Shown piece after piece: positions 17,717-26,194 of a stretch of DNA of 64,000 nucleotides (positions within the stretch are counted from its first letter, which is position 1; every line of letters begins with the position of its first letter). Made by a program: the position numbers and the translations under genes. The stretch lies in assembly GCF_947305105.1 (NCBI RefSeq), contig NZ_CAMZCS010000004.1:62001-126000 (forward strand). The letters are read 5' to 3'. The stretch is from an uncultured Fibrobacter sp. Its GTDB lineage: Bacteria; Fibrobacterota; Fibrobacteria; Fibrobacterales; Fibrobacteraceae. The notes beneath the pieces were generated by a model. That model was not told the origin of the DNA and searched no databases. It was given only the letters and a program-made list of their open reading frames with translations.

Positions 17717-18067
17717 CTAGAGTTCCCCTTTATTCTTCAGTTCGGCGAGGATGCTTTCGATGCGCATCGCATGCTCGAGGTTCTCGTCCAGCACAAAGGA
17801 GAGTTCAGGAATCTTGCGGATCTTGATGCCCTTGCCCAAGAACTGGCGGATGAACCCGGCCGAATTCTTGAGGCCGATGAGCGTGTCGCGCTTTTCCTTG
17901 TCGCTACCCATCACGGAGACGAGGACCTTCGCATAGCTCAGGTCTTCGGTGATGTCCACGCGGCTGATGGTGGCAAAACCCACGCGAGGGTCCTTCAAGC
18001 CCTTCTGCAAGAGCTTGGAGATTTCCTCGCGAAAAAGTTCGCCCAACCTGTCGGTACGACGGCTCAT
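17717..18067 (-). CDS. rbfA: Ribosome-binding factor A
   Basis: This 116-residue KH-fold factor aids 16S rRNA 5'-end maturation on 30S precursors. Recognisable parts are RTDRLGELFREEISKLLQKG, DPRVGFATISRVDITEDL, YAKVLVSVMGSDKEK, and SAGFIRQFLGKGIKIRKIPE, followed by LSFVLDENLEHAMRIESILA. The start codon overlaps the infB stop by one base (TAATG), and truB follows directly. This is the standard infB-rbfA-truB order. Confidence 0.95.
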   Translation of the reverse strand: MSRRTDRLGELFREEISKLLQKGLKDPRVGFATISRVDITEDLSYAKVLVSVMGSDKEKRDTLIGLKNSAGFIRQFLGKGIKIRKIPELSFVLDENLEHAMRIESILAELKNKGEL

Positions 18068-21000
18068 TATTCAGCACCCTTTGCAGCAGCGGCAGCGGCT
18101 TCGGCCTTCTTCTTCTCTTCGGCTTCTTCGCGAGCCACGTCTTCGAGAGTACGGGCCACCTTGATTTCCTTGAAGAAGATGAGGCTGTCGCCTTCCTTGA
18201 TATCGTCGTAACCCTTGAGGCCGATACCGCACTCGAAGCCACGAGCGACAGACTTGACGTCGTCCTTCATGCGCTTCAAAGACTGCACCGCGGTAGAACC
18301 GAGTTCCACGCCGTTGCGGTAGACACGCACGAGGCTCGTGCGGTCCACTTCGCCGTCTGTAACCATACAGCCGGCGATAAGGCCGACCTTCGGCACCTTG
18401 AACACCTGGCGGATTTCGGCTTCGCCCACGAGTTCTTCGCGGAGCGTCGGCTTGAGGAGGCCTTCAACGGCGTTCTTGATGTCTTCGATACAGTCGTAAA
18501 TCACGCGGTAGTTGCGGATTTCGATGCCTTCCTTCTGAGCCATTTCGCGCACGGAGAGCGACGGCATCAGGTGGAACGAAATAATGATTGCCTGGGCGGT
18601 CGTTGCGAACAAGATATCGGATTCTGTAATGGTACCGACACCCTTGCGGATGATGTTCACGCGGACTTCCCTGTTGGTAAGCTTTTCGAGGGACGCGGCC
18701 AAAGCTTCGGCAGAACCACCCACGTCGGCTTTGACGATAAGGTTGAGTTCGGAGAGCTTGCCGTCCTTCTTCTCGTTAAATTTGTTTTCGAGCGTGATGG
18801 TGTTACGGGCACGGAGATCGCGTTCGCGGGCGGCCATGCGGCGCTTGCTCGCGATTTCGCGGGCCGTCTTTTCGTCGTCCACCACAATGAGGTCGTCACC
18901 GGCCTGCGGAGTACCGTCAAAGCCCAGCACCTGGCAGGGAGAAGACGGAGGCACGACCTTCATCTGCTCGCCACGTTCGTTGAACATGGCACGCACACGG
19001 CCGGCATAGATACCGCAAACAAACGGGTCACCCACATGGAGCGTACCGTTCTGCACGAGGATAGTCGCCATGGATCCCTTGCCCACGTCGAGCTTGGATT
19101 CCACCACGGCACCGCGCGCATGCGCATCCGGATTGGCCTTGAGTTCCAAAACTTCGGCTTCGAGGGCAAGCGTTTCGAGCAAGTCGTCCATGCCCTGGCC
19201 AGTACGGGCGGAAACTTCGATACAGCTGGTCGAACCGCCCCACTGTTCCACTTCCACGCCGCGTTCGGCAAGCTGCGTACGGATCTTGTCCGGGTTCGCC
19301 GTCGGAAGGTCGATTTTCGTGATGGCGACCACCATGGGAACCTTTTCGCGCTTGGCGAGTTCAATACATTCAACAGTCTGCGGCATCACCATGGAGTCGG
19401 CCGCGACCACGAGCACGATAACGTCGGTCACCTGGGAACCGCGAGCACGCATGGCGCTGAACGCCTCGTGACCCGGAGTATCGAGGAAGGTCACCTTGCC
19501 CTGGCTGGTCGTGACTTCGTAAGCACCAATGTGCTGCGTAATACCGCCGGATTCGCCGGACACCACGTGAGTCTTGCGGATCCAGTCGAGGAGAGAAGTC
19601 TTACCGTGGTCAACGTGGCCCATGACGGTAACCACGGGATGACGCGGCTTGAGATTTTCCTTGGACTCCTCTTCGACACCGAGGACTTCTTCTTCGTATT
19701 CTTCCATCATCTGCGCTTCGTAGCCAAACTCGTCGGCCAAGAGCTGGATGGTTTCGAAATCGAGGCGGGCGTTGATGGTCACCATCATGCCCATTTCCAT
19801 GCACTTCGCAATCACGCGGGCCGGCATCTGGTCCATGAGGCCAGCGAGTTCGCCGACGGTGATGAAGTCAGAAGTCTTGAGAATCTTCTTTTCTTCGCCC
19901 GTATTATTGTCGGAGTGATCCTTGTGATAAACTTTCTTGACAGGCTTCTTGGAGAGGTCGGCCATCACGCGAGAGACGTTCTGGCGTACAGCTTCTTGCT
20001 GCTGCTCCCTCTGCTGTTCCATGCGGTCCTTGTTGTTGCCACGACGGTTCTTGTCGTTGCCATGGCGACCGTTCTGACCCTTGCCGCCACCCTTGCCGTT
20101 CTGCATGGACGAGCCCATGTTACCGGCAGAAGAGGCATTGAAGGCTTCCTGCATGGAGCCGCTGGAGAAGCCGCTATTGCGGTTGTTGCCGCCGTAGGGG
20201 CGGTTTCCGCCTTGGCCACCCTGGTTCGGGCGGCGATTGCCGTGGTCTCCACGGTTGTTGTCGCCGGAATTCTGGAGACGGCCAAACGTGCCCGTGTAGC
20301 CCTGGGCGTTGCCGTTGCCGCGAGGACCGTTCGGACGGTGGCCTCCGCGGGAGGCCTGCGCCTGCTGGCGAGACTTTTCGATACGGGCGAGAATCGCCGC
20401 ATCGGGTTTGAACACTTGAGCCTTCATCGGAGGCTGCTTGAGCTCGGTATTCGAGGTCATCATCGTGGGAGCAGCGGCCGGAGCGGCGGGCTTTGCCGCG
20501 GGAGCGGCAGGAGCCGGAGCCACGGGGGCAGGAGCCGCCTGGGGCTTCGGAGCGGGTGCTGCCGCAGGCTTCGCTGCGGGAGCGGCCGGGGCCGCCGCGG
20601 GGGCGGGTGCCGGAGCTGCAGGCTTCACAGCCGGAGTTTCGGCAGGCTTTGCTGCAGGAGCGGGTGCTGCCGGAGCTGCAGGAGCCGGCGCCGGAGCGGC
20701 GGGCTTCACAGCCGGAGCTTCAGCAGGCTTTGCTGCAGGAGCGGGTGCTGCCGGGGCAGCGGGAGCCGCAGCCGGTTTGGCAGCAGGGGCTGCAGGGGCG
20801 GCAGCAGGTTTTGCCGCAGTAGCCTTCTTCGCGGGCGCCTTCTTCACAATCGCCGTAAGGCCGAGTTTCGTCTTGGTCGTAACCGTAGAAGAATCCTTCT
20901 TCTTCGGAGCGACAGGAGACGCTTCCGCAGTTTCGGAAGATGCAGGTTTCTTCAGGTTCTTGTTTCGGGCATCCTGCTTCTGCTTTTCGGCAGCAGCGGC

Positions 21001-21150
21001 CTCCTCGATCTTTGCGTATTCAGCGACGTCCACCTTCGACATGTGTGTACGCACAGCTACGCCGGCATCGCGGAGCAACTTCATCACGACGTCTACTTTG
21101 ACGCCGTGCGATTCAGCCCAGTCCTTTGGTTTAATCTGATCTTCGCTCAT
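18067..21150 (-). CDS. infB: Translation initiation factor IF-2
   Basis: This 1027-residue GTPase places initiator tRNA on the 30S subunit. An N-terminal IF2_N module (residues 5-55, WAESHGVKVDVVMKLLRDAG) is followed by a long low-complexity linker. The linker has Ala/Pro repeats of the AAKPAAAPA kind at about 105-235, then a Gly/Asn/Arg-rich stretch to about 395. The G domain begins near residue 505, with VMGHVDHGKTSLLDWIRK (G1), GGITQHIGAYEV (G2), FLDTPGHEAF (G3) and AITKIDLPTA (G4, TKID rather than NKxD). Domain II and the C-terminal tRNA-binding domain follow, ending KEIKVARTLEDVAREEAEE. It is longer than the usual 850-950 residues because of the linker. It sits between nusA and rbfA. Confidence 0.97.
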   Translation of the reverse strand: MSEDQIKPKDWAESHGVKVDVVMKLLRDAGVAVRTHMSKVDVAEYAKIEEAAAAEKQKQDARNKNLKKPASSETAEASPVAPKKKDSSTVTTKTKLGLTAIVKKAPAKKATAAKPAAAPAAPAAKPAAAPAAPAAPAPAAKPAEAPAVKPAAPAPAPAAPAAPAPAAKPAETPAVKPAAPAPAPAAAPAAPAAKPAAAPAPKPQAAPAPVAPAPAAPAAKPAAPAAAPTMMTSNTELKQPPMKAQVFKPDAAILARIEKSRQQAQASRGGHRPNGPRGNGNAQGYTGTFGRLQNSGDNNRGDHGNRRPNQGGQGGNRPYGGNNRNSGFSSGSMQEAFNASSAGNMGSSMQNGKGGGKGQNGRHGNDKNRRGNNKDRMEQQREQQQEAVRQNVSRVMADLSKKPVKKVYHKDHSDNNTGEEKKILKTSDFITVGELAGLMDQMPARVIAKCMEMGMMVTINARLDFETIQLLADEFGYEAQMMEEYEEEVLGVEEESKENLKPRHPVVTVMGHVDHGKTSLLDWIRKTHVVSGESGGITQHIGAYEVTTSQGKVTFLDTPGHEAFSAMRARGSQVTDVIVLVVAADSMVMPQTVECIELAKREKVPMVVAITKIDLPTANPDKIRTQLAERGVEVEQWGGSTSCIEVSARTGQGMDDLLETLALEAEVLELKANPDAHARGAVVESKLDVGKGSMATILVQNGTLHVGDPFVCGIYAGRVRAMFNERGEQMKVVPPSSPCQVLGFDGTPQAGDDLIVVDDEKTAREIASKRRMAARERDLRARNTITLENKFNEKKDGKLSELNLIVKADVGGSAEALAASLEKLTNREVRVNIIRKGVGTITESDILFATTAQAIIISFHLMPSLSVREMAQKEGIEIRNYRVIYDCIEDIKNAVEGLLKPTLREELVGEAEIRQVFKVPKVGLIAGCMVTDGEVDRTSLVRVYRNGVELGSTAVQSLKRMKDDVKSVARGFECGIGLKGYDDIKEGDSLIFFKEIKVARTLEDVAREEAEEKKKAEAAAAAAKGAE

Positions 21151-21179
21151 GTATTAGCCTGTTCCAATTCCTTTTCGTC

Positions 21180-22466
21180 TTATTCTTCTGTATTGGCCTG
21201 TTCGTTTTCAGCGGATTCCACAGCCGGGCTTTCAACAGCTTCGGCGGCCGGGACCTCTTCGGGTTCGGCAGCGGCTTCACCCTTTGCAAACAAATTATCA
21301 GCCTTCATCTGGGCATAGCGGTTCACCTCGTTGGGGCGCGGCGTCATGACCAAGGCCTTGGCCTCTTCGTCCTTCTCGGACCATTCCTTCTCGCCGAACA
21401 CGTCAAGGTCGCGTTCCACAAGCTGGGAAGCGAGCTTCACGTTCTGGCCATTCTTACCGATAGCCTGAGCGAGGTTTTCGTCGTTGATAACGACCACCAC
21501 GCGGCGCGTGCCCGGGACTTCGCTCATCTTCACGATGTTAGCCGGAGCAAGAGAACGCTGGATGAACACGTCGATATCCGGATTCCAGTGAACGATATCG
21601 ATACGTTCGTTGCCGAGTTCGCGGACAATCGTCTGCACGCGGGCGCCCTTCATGCCGACGCAGGCACCGACCGGGTCCACATGCTCGTCGCGGGAGTAGA
21701 CAGCAATCTTTGCGCGGAGGCCCGGTTCACGGGCGACACCCTTGATTTCGACAGTGCCTTCGTAAATTTCCGGAACTTCCTGGCGGAAGAGTTCCTTGAG
21801 GAAGTCTCCACTTGCGCGGGAAAGAACAACCTGTGCGCCGTTCTTGCTGGATTCTTCGACGCGGGCGATGACCGCCTTGATGGAAGCACCCTGGGCGAGA
21901 CGTTCACGGCTGATCTGTTCACGCGGCGGCAGCACGGCTTCGGTCTGCTTGCCGAGAGAAACGATAACGTTGCGGCCTTCGAGACGCAGCACTTCGCCGC
22001 TCACCATCGTGCCAATACGGCCACGGTAGGTGTCCATGATCTTCTGGCGTTCTGCATCGCGGATGTGCTGGGTCAAAAGCTGCTTGGCAGTCTGGATAGC
22101 CTGGCGACCGAAAGCCGTCACCGGGATTTCGATTTCCAGCAAGTCGCCCGCCTGGGCGGCTTCGTTGAATTCCTGGGCTTCCGGGACGAGCATGTAGCCT
22201 TCGTCCATAGCCTCGACTTCTTCGGCGGTCATGTTCGGATCGTAATCCGGGAAGTCATCCACGACTTCGACGCGGAGCATCACGTGGACTTCGTTCGACT
22301 CGGTGTCGATGTCCACTTCAATCTTCTTCTCGATATGGAGGTACTTCCTGGCAGCCTGGATCAAGGCCTGCTTCAAGGCGCCGATGACGACGGTATCATC
22401 CATGTTCTTCGCATCGACCACGCCCTTCAAGACTTCGAGTAAATTGACTTTCGGTTCGTTCTTCAT
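21180..22466 (-). CDS. nusA: Transcription termination/antitermination factor NusA
   Basis: The 428-residue protein has an N-terminal RNA polymerase-binding domain (1-130, with VVIGALKQALIQAARKYL). An S1 domain follows at about 135-200 (GRIGTMVSGEVLRLEGRNVI, EAVLPPREQI). Two KH domains come next, with VGMKGARVQTIVRELGNERI and IGKNGQNVKLASQLVERDL. The acidic, Glu/Ala-rich tail replaces the AR repeats of E. coli NusA. An AGGAAGG ribosome site precedes the ATG. It is the second gene of the rimP operon, with gaps of 15 and 29 bases to its neighbours. Confidence 0.96.
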   Translation of the reverse strand: MKNEPKVNLLEVLKGVVDAKNMDDTVVIGALKQALIQAARKYLHIEKKIEVDIDTESNEVHVMLRVEVVDDFPDYDPNMTAEEVEAMDEGYMLVPEAQEFNEAAQAGDLLEIEIPVTAFGRQAIQTAKQLLTQHIRDAERQKIMDTYRGRIGTMVSGEVLRLEGRNVIVSLGKQTEAVLPPREQISRERLAQGASIKAVIARVEESSKNGAQVVLSRASGDFLKELFRQEVPEIYEGTVEIKGVAREPGLRAKIAVYSRDEHVDPVGACVGMKGARVQTIVRELGNERIDIVHWNPDIDVFIQRSLAPANIVKMSEVPGTRRVVVVINDENLAQAIGKNGQNVKLASQLVERDLDVFGEKEWSEKDEEAKALVMTPRPNEVNRYAQMKADNLFAKGEAAAEPEEVPAAEAVESPAVESAENEQANTEE

Positions 22467-22481
22467 AAAATGACCTTCCTA

Positions 22482-22931
22482 TTATATTTGTACATCCACT
22501 TTCGCGACGAGCACCTCGGCAAGCGGCACGTCTATTTCACCCGCGTTGCCCTTGAGCGAGAGCTTCAGGCTCTGCTCGTCCGCGTCCACCAGTTTGCCCG
22601 TCAGGGGCTTCCCGGTGCTCCGGGTCACGCGAATAAAGCGACCCTTGTTACGGAGAAAATCTGCGACCGACTTCAAGGGGCGGTCCAATCCCGGCGAAGA
22701 AACCTCAAGCGTGTAGGCTCCCTCGATCAAATCCGGATTCTGGTCGAGCGCATCGGAAAGATAGCGGCTCACAGCAGAACAATCGTCAATGCTCACGCCC
22801 TCGGGCTTGTCGATATACAGGCGCAGCGTCTTGCGCTTGCCCGCCCGGAACATGTCGGCTTCCACCAACGTCACATGCTGGGCCTCGCAGGCCTCGTCGA
22901 TAAGAGCATTCAACTTTTCTTGGCTTACCAA
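22482..22931 (-). CDS. rimP: Ribosome maturation factor RimP
   Basis: This is a 149-residue 30S assembly factor. Key parts are LNALIDEACEAQHVTLVEAD, KTLRLYIDKPEGVSIDDCSA and YTLEVSSPGLDRPLKSVADF, a signature of the family, and the small C-terminal SH3-like barrel. I place the start at TTG 22931 because GAGG lies seven bases upstream and the resulting length equals E. coli RimP. The frame is open further upstream (to 23015), but that stretch overlaps a structured leader and has no family similarity. First gene of the rimP-nusA-infB-rbfA-truB-ribF operon. Confidence 0.93.
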   Translation of the reverse strand: MVSQEKLNALIDEACEAQHVTLVEADMFRAGKRKTLRLYIDKPEGVSIDDCSAVSRYLSDALDQNPDLIEGAYTLEVSSPGLDRPLKSVADFLRNKGRFIRVTRSTGKPLTGKLVDADEQSLKLSLKGNAGEIDVPLAEVLVAKVDVQI

Positions 22932-22956
22932 ATAAACCTCGTATATTAAAATTACC

Positions 22957-23019
22957 GTCCGCATGACGGAGGATGTCTTGCCCTGGATCAAGGTCCAAAG
23001 CGGGGCGTCCTCCACGGAC
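22957..23019 (-). promoter_or_regulatory. Structured leader upstream of rimP
   Basis: GTCCG (22957-22961) pairs with CGGAC (23015-23019), and GGAGGA (22968-22973) with TCCTCC (23008-23013), enclosing smaller complementarities. Further upstream on the minus strand, CTATTTGTACGCG near 23035-23047 resembles the cysE promoter. A hairpin leader before rimP could control the whole translation operon; rimP leaders are known in other bacteria. Confidence 0.45.
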
Positions 23020-23208
23020 AGTCAAAAAACCGCGTACAAATAGAGAAATTTTAAGGGACTTGTTCAACCCCCCGCACCCGTGAAAACCCCTCTTTAAAGC
23101 CGTTTAGAGCCATTTAGAGGGGGTCTAGAGCCGTCCGAAGAGCATTTCAGCCTTTTCTGGAACATAAACAGGCAAATCGCGCAAAAAAAAGTTATCTTCT
23201 ACGCCGCT

Positions 23209-23418
23209 ATGGCATACGTACTATTGATTATCGCAACTCTTATCGGACTCGGCATCAGCCTGTTCTTCCTGAAAAAGAACGTTATTCGTATTCGCGAAAA
23301 GAACAAGAACGAACCGAAAGCGTACAAGCGCGGGCTGAACTACGTCTTGACCGGACTCTGGTACGGCTACCTTATCGTATTCTTCGTCGGCCTGACCATC
23401 AACAACACGATTTTTTAG
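23209..23418 (+). CDS. Small two-helix membrane protein, unknown
   Basis: This 69-residue protein has two predicted membrane helices (AYVLLIIATLIGLGISLFFL and GLWYGYLIVFFVGLTI) separated by a basic cytoplasmic loop rich in Arg and Lys (RIREKNKNEPKAYKRG). No family is recognised. It is transcribed away from the rimP operon, preceded by a TTATCT motif 12-17 bases before the ATG, so the mRNA may have almost no leader. The upstream 190 bases contain an imperfect palindrome CCCCTCT/AGAGGGG (23087-23122) made of repeated TTTAGAG units. Confidence 0.6.
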   Translation: MAYVLLIIATLIGLGISLFFLKKNVIRIREKNKNEPKAYKRGLNYVLTGLWYGYLIVFFVGLTINNTIF

Positions 23419-23448
23419 TCTCGGGCCTCGGGCCTCGAACCTCGAGCC
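23419..23448. repeat. CTCGGGC-type repeat between convergent genes
   Basis: Four imperfect heptamers of the form CTCGGGC/CTCGAAC/CTCGAGC fill the entire 30-base space between two convergent stop codons. Confidence 0.6.
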
Positions 23449-24159
23449 TCATTGCTGTCTCTGCCACCGTTCGTAAAGGAACAGGGCAATCAAATTTTTC
23501 CCGTCGACAAACTGGCGAGCGGCCTCCTCGTAAGGGAGGACTTCCGTGCGGATCCATTCGTTTTCATCCATGTACGTCTGGTCCTTGCCGTCCATCGCCT
23601 TGAGCTGTTCCGGAGTCACCTCGCGTTCAATCGCAAACAAACGAATGCGCTCGTCCAGGAGCCCGCAACTCGCCGCGAAACCATCCGTGGAATCGCCCCA
23701 CCAAAAACGGGTCAAATCAATCAGTTCGGAATCCTCGGCGACAATCTGCGCTTCTTCTTCCAGTTCCGAGAGCGCCACCTTGCGGTAATCGCCCGTCCAG
23801 TCGAGAATGCCGGCTGGAATTTCGAGGGATGCCTGTTCCGAAATAGCGAACCGGGGCTGCCGCACCAGCAACAGGTACTTCTTGCCTTCGCACTTCAATA
23901 CCACAAGCACGCCCACCGCGTTCCCGCGCACAAGGGCAATGCCATGCACAGGCTTGCCGTCGGGGAGCGTCGCCGTCGCACGCAACTTTATAAACAACGG
24001 TTCGTGGACCTTGCTCAAAAAATCGACCGATGCAAAATGGATTTTCGACACGACAAACTTTTCCTGGGAACGTTGCAGCCATTCCTTGAAAATCCGGCTG
24101 TTCAAGATGACAGGCTTGTCGGCCTCGGCGATTTCCGCCGCAAACGTATATTCAATCAT
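23449..24159 (-). CDS. Nudix hydrolase (ADP-sugar-diphosphatase-like) with divergent Nudix box
   Basis: This 236-residue protein has the layout of plant NUDT14-like ADP-sugar diphosphatases. An N-terminal extension ends at VHGIALVRGNAVGVLVVL. KKYLLLVRQPRFAISEQASL leads into the Nudix region EIPAGILDWTGDYRKVALSE and LEEEAQIV. The Glu pair expected to bind metal (ELEEE) is kept, but the Arg of REUXEE is Ser and the first Glu of GX5E is missing. Later WWGDSTDGFAASCGLLDERI fits the substrate loop. The start overlaps the previous gene's stop by 4 bases, so it is translationally coupled to the lipoprotein gene upstream. Confidence 0.75.
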   Translation of the reverse strand: MIEYTFAAEIAEADKPVILNSRIFKEWLQRSQEKFVVSKIHFASVDFLSKVHEPLFIKLRATATLPDGKPVHGIALVRGNAVGVLVVLKCEGKKYLLLVRQPRFAISEQASLEIPAGILDWTGDYRKVALSELEEEAQIVAEDSELIDLTRFWWGDSTDGFAASCGLLDERIRLFAIEREVTPEQLKAMDGKDQTYMDENEWIRTEVLPYEEAARQFVDGKNLIALFLYERWQRQQ

Positions 24160-25256
24160 TTCTTAGCCTTGCTTGGAGCGACCTTCGCCTTTTTCCACGC
24201 CTTGTACAATTTCTCGGCAGTTCCGAGCGAATCCGTTTCGGAATCAAGCATAACCGCCCCTTTACTCAAAAGCCGTAAAGCGATCCAGCTATCACGCGAA
24301 AGGGGGCCACAGGCCATATCGGAGGAATCAGGAGAAAACAGTTCGCGAATGAATGACCCCGTGTACCCTACAGAGAGCGTCTTGTACGCATATCGGTCGT
24401 ACGTAGCACAAGCAGGCACCGATTCCACCAAAAACATACTCGTATGCCACGCCGTATCCCGATGAATACGCACGGAGCCCAACGCAGAAGAATCGTTTTC
24501 CCAATGCGACGACATACAATAAACATCATCGGAATCCGCGCAGGCCTGGCGGACAGGCACCAGCAGCGTGTCTCCGAGAACCCACTCGGTCGGGAACAGC
24601 GTATCGGTGACCAGCGAATCGCAATCGGTAATCTTCATCTTGCATTTCGACTTCATGGGGCGCCAATAAAACTCCAGCGGAGTGATGGAATCGAGCACCT
24701 TCAGCAACGAAGGCGAGCCCTTTGTGCGCAGGGGCAAGCTATCGTTAGATGCGAACAAACTGTCGACGTATATTTCAAAGGTATCCAGCGACATGTTTCC
24801 CCGGCGAACGGCAATCGTATCGAACACGGAATCATACGTATTGGCCGCGACAATGCGAGAAATTCCCTCAAGTTCTTCTTCACTCAAAACCAACTTGAGC
24901 ATGTAACTCGGCCGATAGTAGGGAGACGGGCAATCCTCAACAGTCTGGTGCAGATGAAGAATCGGTTTAATGTAGTATGTAGAATCCTCTTTGCGCTTAT
25001 CGAAAGAAATTCTCTTGAGCGCACAATTCGAATAAGTCCACATACTGTCCAAGTACAAGTAGAGCGTATCCTGGGCCAAGTGGATAGACTTGCCGGAATC
25101 CAGCGTCGGGCGCAAGTAGTAACCCGTACGCGAAAGCTCAATACTTTCACGGGAAACGTCCAGAGGTCCATCTTCGCTCTGCGTACACGCCACCAAGGCG
25201 GTACACGCCAAAAGCAGTGCTAGCAGAACAAAAATATGGCGCAGACCAAAGCGCAT
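24156..25256 (-). CDS. Lipoprotein, unknown
   Basis: This 366-residue envelope protein begins with a signal peptide and lipobox ALVAC (Cys24). The mature part is rich in Tyr, Asp, Ser and strand-forming segments (RTGYYLRPTLDSGKSIHLAQ, TLYLYLDSMWTYSNCALKRI) and ends with a basic tail KAWKKAKVAPSKAKK. No domain is recognised. It is third in a minus-strand run of envelope genes (26930-28219, 26195-26857, 25269-26186), with only 12 bases to the upstream gene, and is followed by the Nudix gene with a 4-base overlap. Confidence 0.65.
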   Translation of the reverse strand: MRFGLRHIFVLLALLLACTALVACTQSEDGPLDVSRESIELSRTGYYLRPTLDSGKSIHLAQDTLYLYLDSMWTYSNCALKRISFDKRKEDSTYYIKPILHLHQTVEDCPSPYYRPSYMLKLVLSEEELEGISRIVAANTYDSVFDTIAVRRGNMSLDTFEIYVDSLFASNDSLPLRTKGSPSLLKVLDSITPLEFYWRPMKSKCKMKITDCDSLVTDTLFPTEWVLGDTLLVPVRQACADSDDVYCMSSHWENDSSALGSVRIHRDTAWHTSMFLVESVPACATYDRYAYKTLSVGYTGSFIRELFSPDSSDMACGPLSRDSWIALRLLSKGAVMLDSETDSLGTAEKLYKAWKKAKVAPSKAKK

Positions 25257-25268
25257 GAAGACCTCAAC

Positions 25269-26186
25269 TCAAAAACCGATTCGTTTCTTGAATATAGCAA
25301 TTGAGGAGGAATCCACAGGATGCGTATATCCGTAGAAATCGTTCCATCGCATAAACAATCCGTTCCGGCGAACCGTCAAGAAAAACATGGCACTGTCCTG
25401 CGGCATCAGGCGCCCCACAGGGACATCGGCATAAACGGAATCACCCACCGACAGCGGCGTTGACCAGAAACCGAGCCCAGAAGTCCTCGTCGTCACGTTG
25501 TCACCATGGTCAATTTCAACAAAGTAACCAAAGGAATCCTTCCCCACGTCGAGCACAACCCCCGAAAGGACCGGATATACAGGAGCCTCGCCTTCACCGC
25601 AAAAGACATCCTTCGTGAGAAGCGAATCCTGGCCTTCAAAATCGAAATTGACCGATATAGGAACAGCTGCCCAACCGAGCGGGCGACGCGGGCACAGGCC
25701 CGGGAAAAGGCAGCCCGTGGCCTCGTCTATCCAGTAGCGCACGGAATCGTTCTTGACCACCTGCAGGTAATTGTGTACCATGGAATCGCCTTCCAATCGC
25801 ACCAACACGCCATCCAAGAAATCCTCGCTACCAGAGACCCAACGAATCCGGGAAGCCCCCGTATTCCTCATCGAGGCAACATAACGCAGCATGGGTGTAG
25901 GGAACTTGGTTGCCGTATCGCCAATATTCCAAACGCATTCATGATAGCCCTTCTTGAGTTCAGCAAATACACCGCCCGAACTATCGCAACGAGTCTCCCA
26001 TGTTTCCACGACCTCGGCCGACTTGTTCATTTTCAAAGGAAGAGCATCGACAATCTTGCGGAACAGGCCGAAGGCAAAACCAACGGACACTAGAATCACA
26101 AGGAGCAATATTCTCAAAAGTGGAAACCGGCGCTTATTGAACGGACGTTTTCTCTTTCCCCGGTATTCCGAAAACTCGACAGCCAT
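25269..26186 (-). CDS. Membrane-anchored protein with degenerate LytM/M23-like domain
   Basis: The protein has 305 residues: a basic cytoplasmic start, one membrane helix (RILLLVILVSVGFAFGLF) and a periplasmic part. The C-terminal 110 residues read like a peptidase M23 fold: VYPVLSGVVLDVGKDSFGYF, VEIDHGDNVTTRTSGLGFW, then LSVGDSVYADVPVGRL. The zinc-binding HxxxD and HxH motifs are not complete, so it is probably a non-catalytic LytM regulator, as in EnvC. That inference rests on pattern alone. It lies within an envelope operon, 8 bases after the STAS gene. Confidence 0.6.
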   Translation of the reverse strand: MAVEFSEYRGKRKRPFNKRRFPLLRILLLVILVSVGFAFGLFRKIVDALPLKMNKSAEVVETWETRCDSSGGVFAELKKGYHECVWNIGDTATKFPTPMLRYVASMRNTGASRIRWVSGSEDFLDGVLVRLEGDSMVHNYLQVVKNDSVRYWIDEATGCLFPGLCPRRPLGWAAVPISVNFDFEGQDSLLTKDVFCGEGEAPVYPVLSGVVLDVGKDSFGYFVEIDHGDNVTTRTSGLGFWSTPLSVGDSVYADVPVGRLMPQDSAMFFLTVRRNGLFMRWNDFYGYTHPVDSSSIAIFKKRIGF

Positions 26187-26194
26187 TTTCTAGG

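Noticed and set aside
18571-21318. A 915-codon open frame antisense to infB
   Set aside because: It is a shadow of IF-2, with His/Arg/Gly-rich low-complexity translation; IF-2 motifs on the minus strand are unmistakable.
22482-23015. A longer RimP with 28 extra N-terminal residues
   Set aside because: The extension overlaps a structured leader, has no family similarity, and the TTG at 22931 has a better placed ribosome site.
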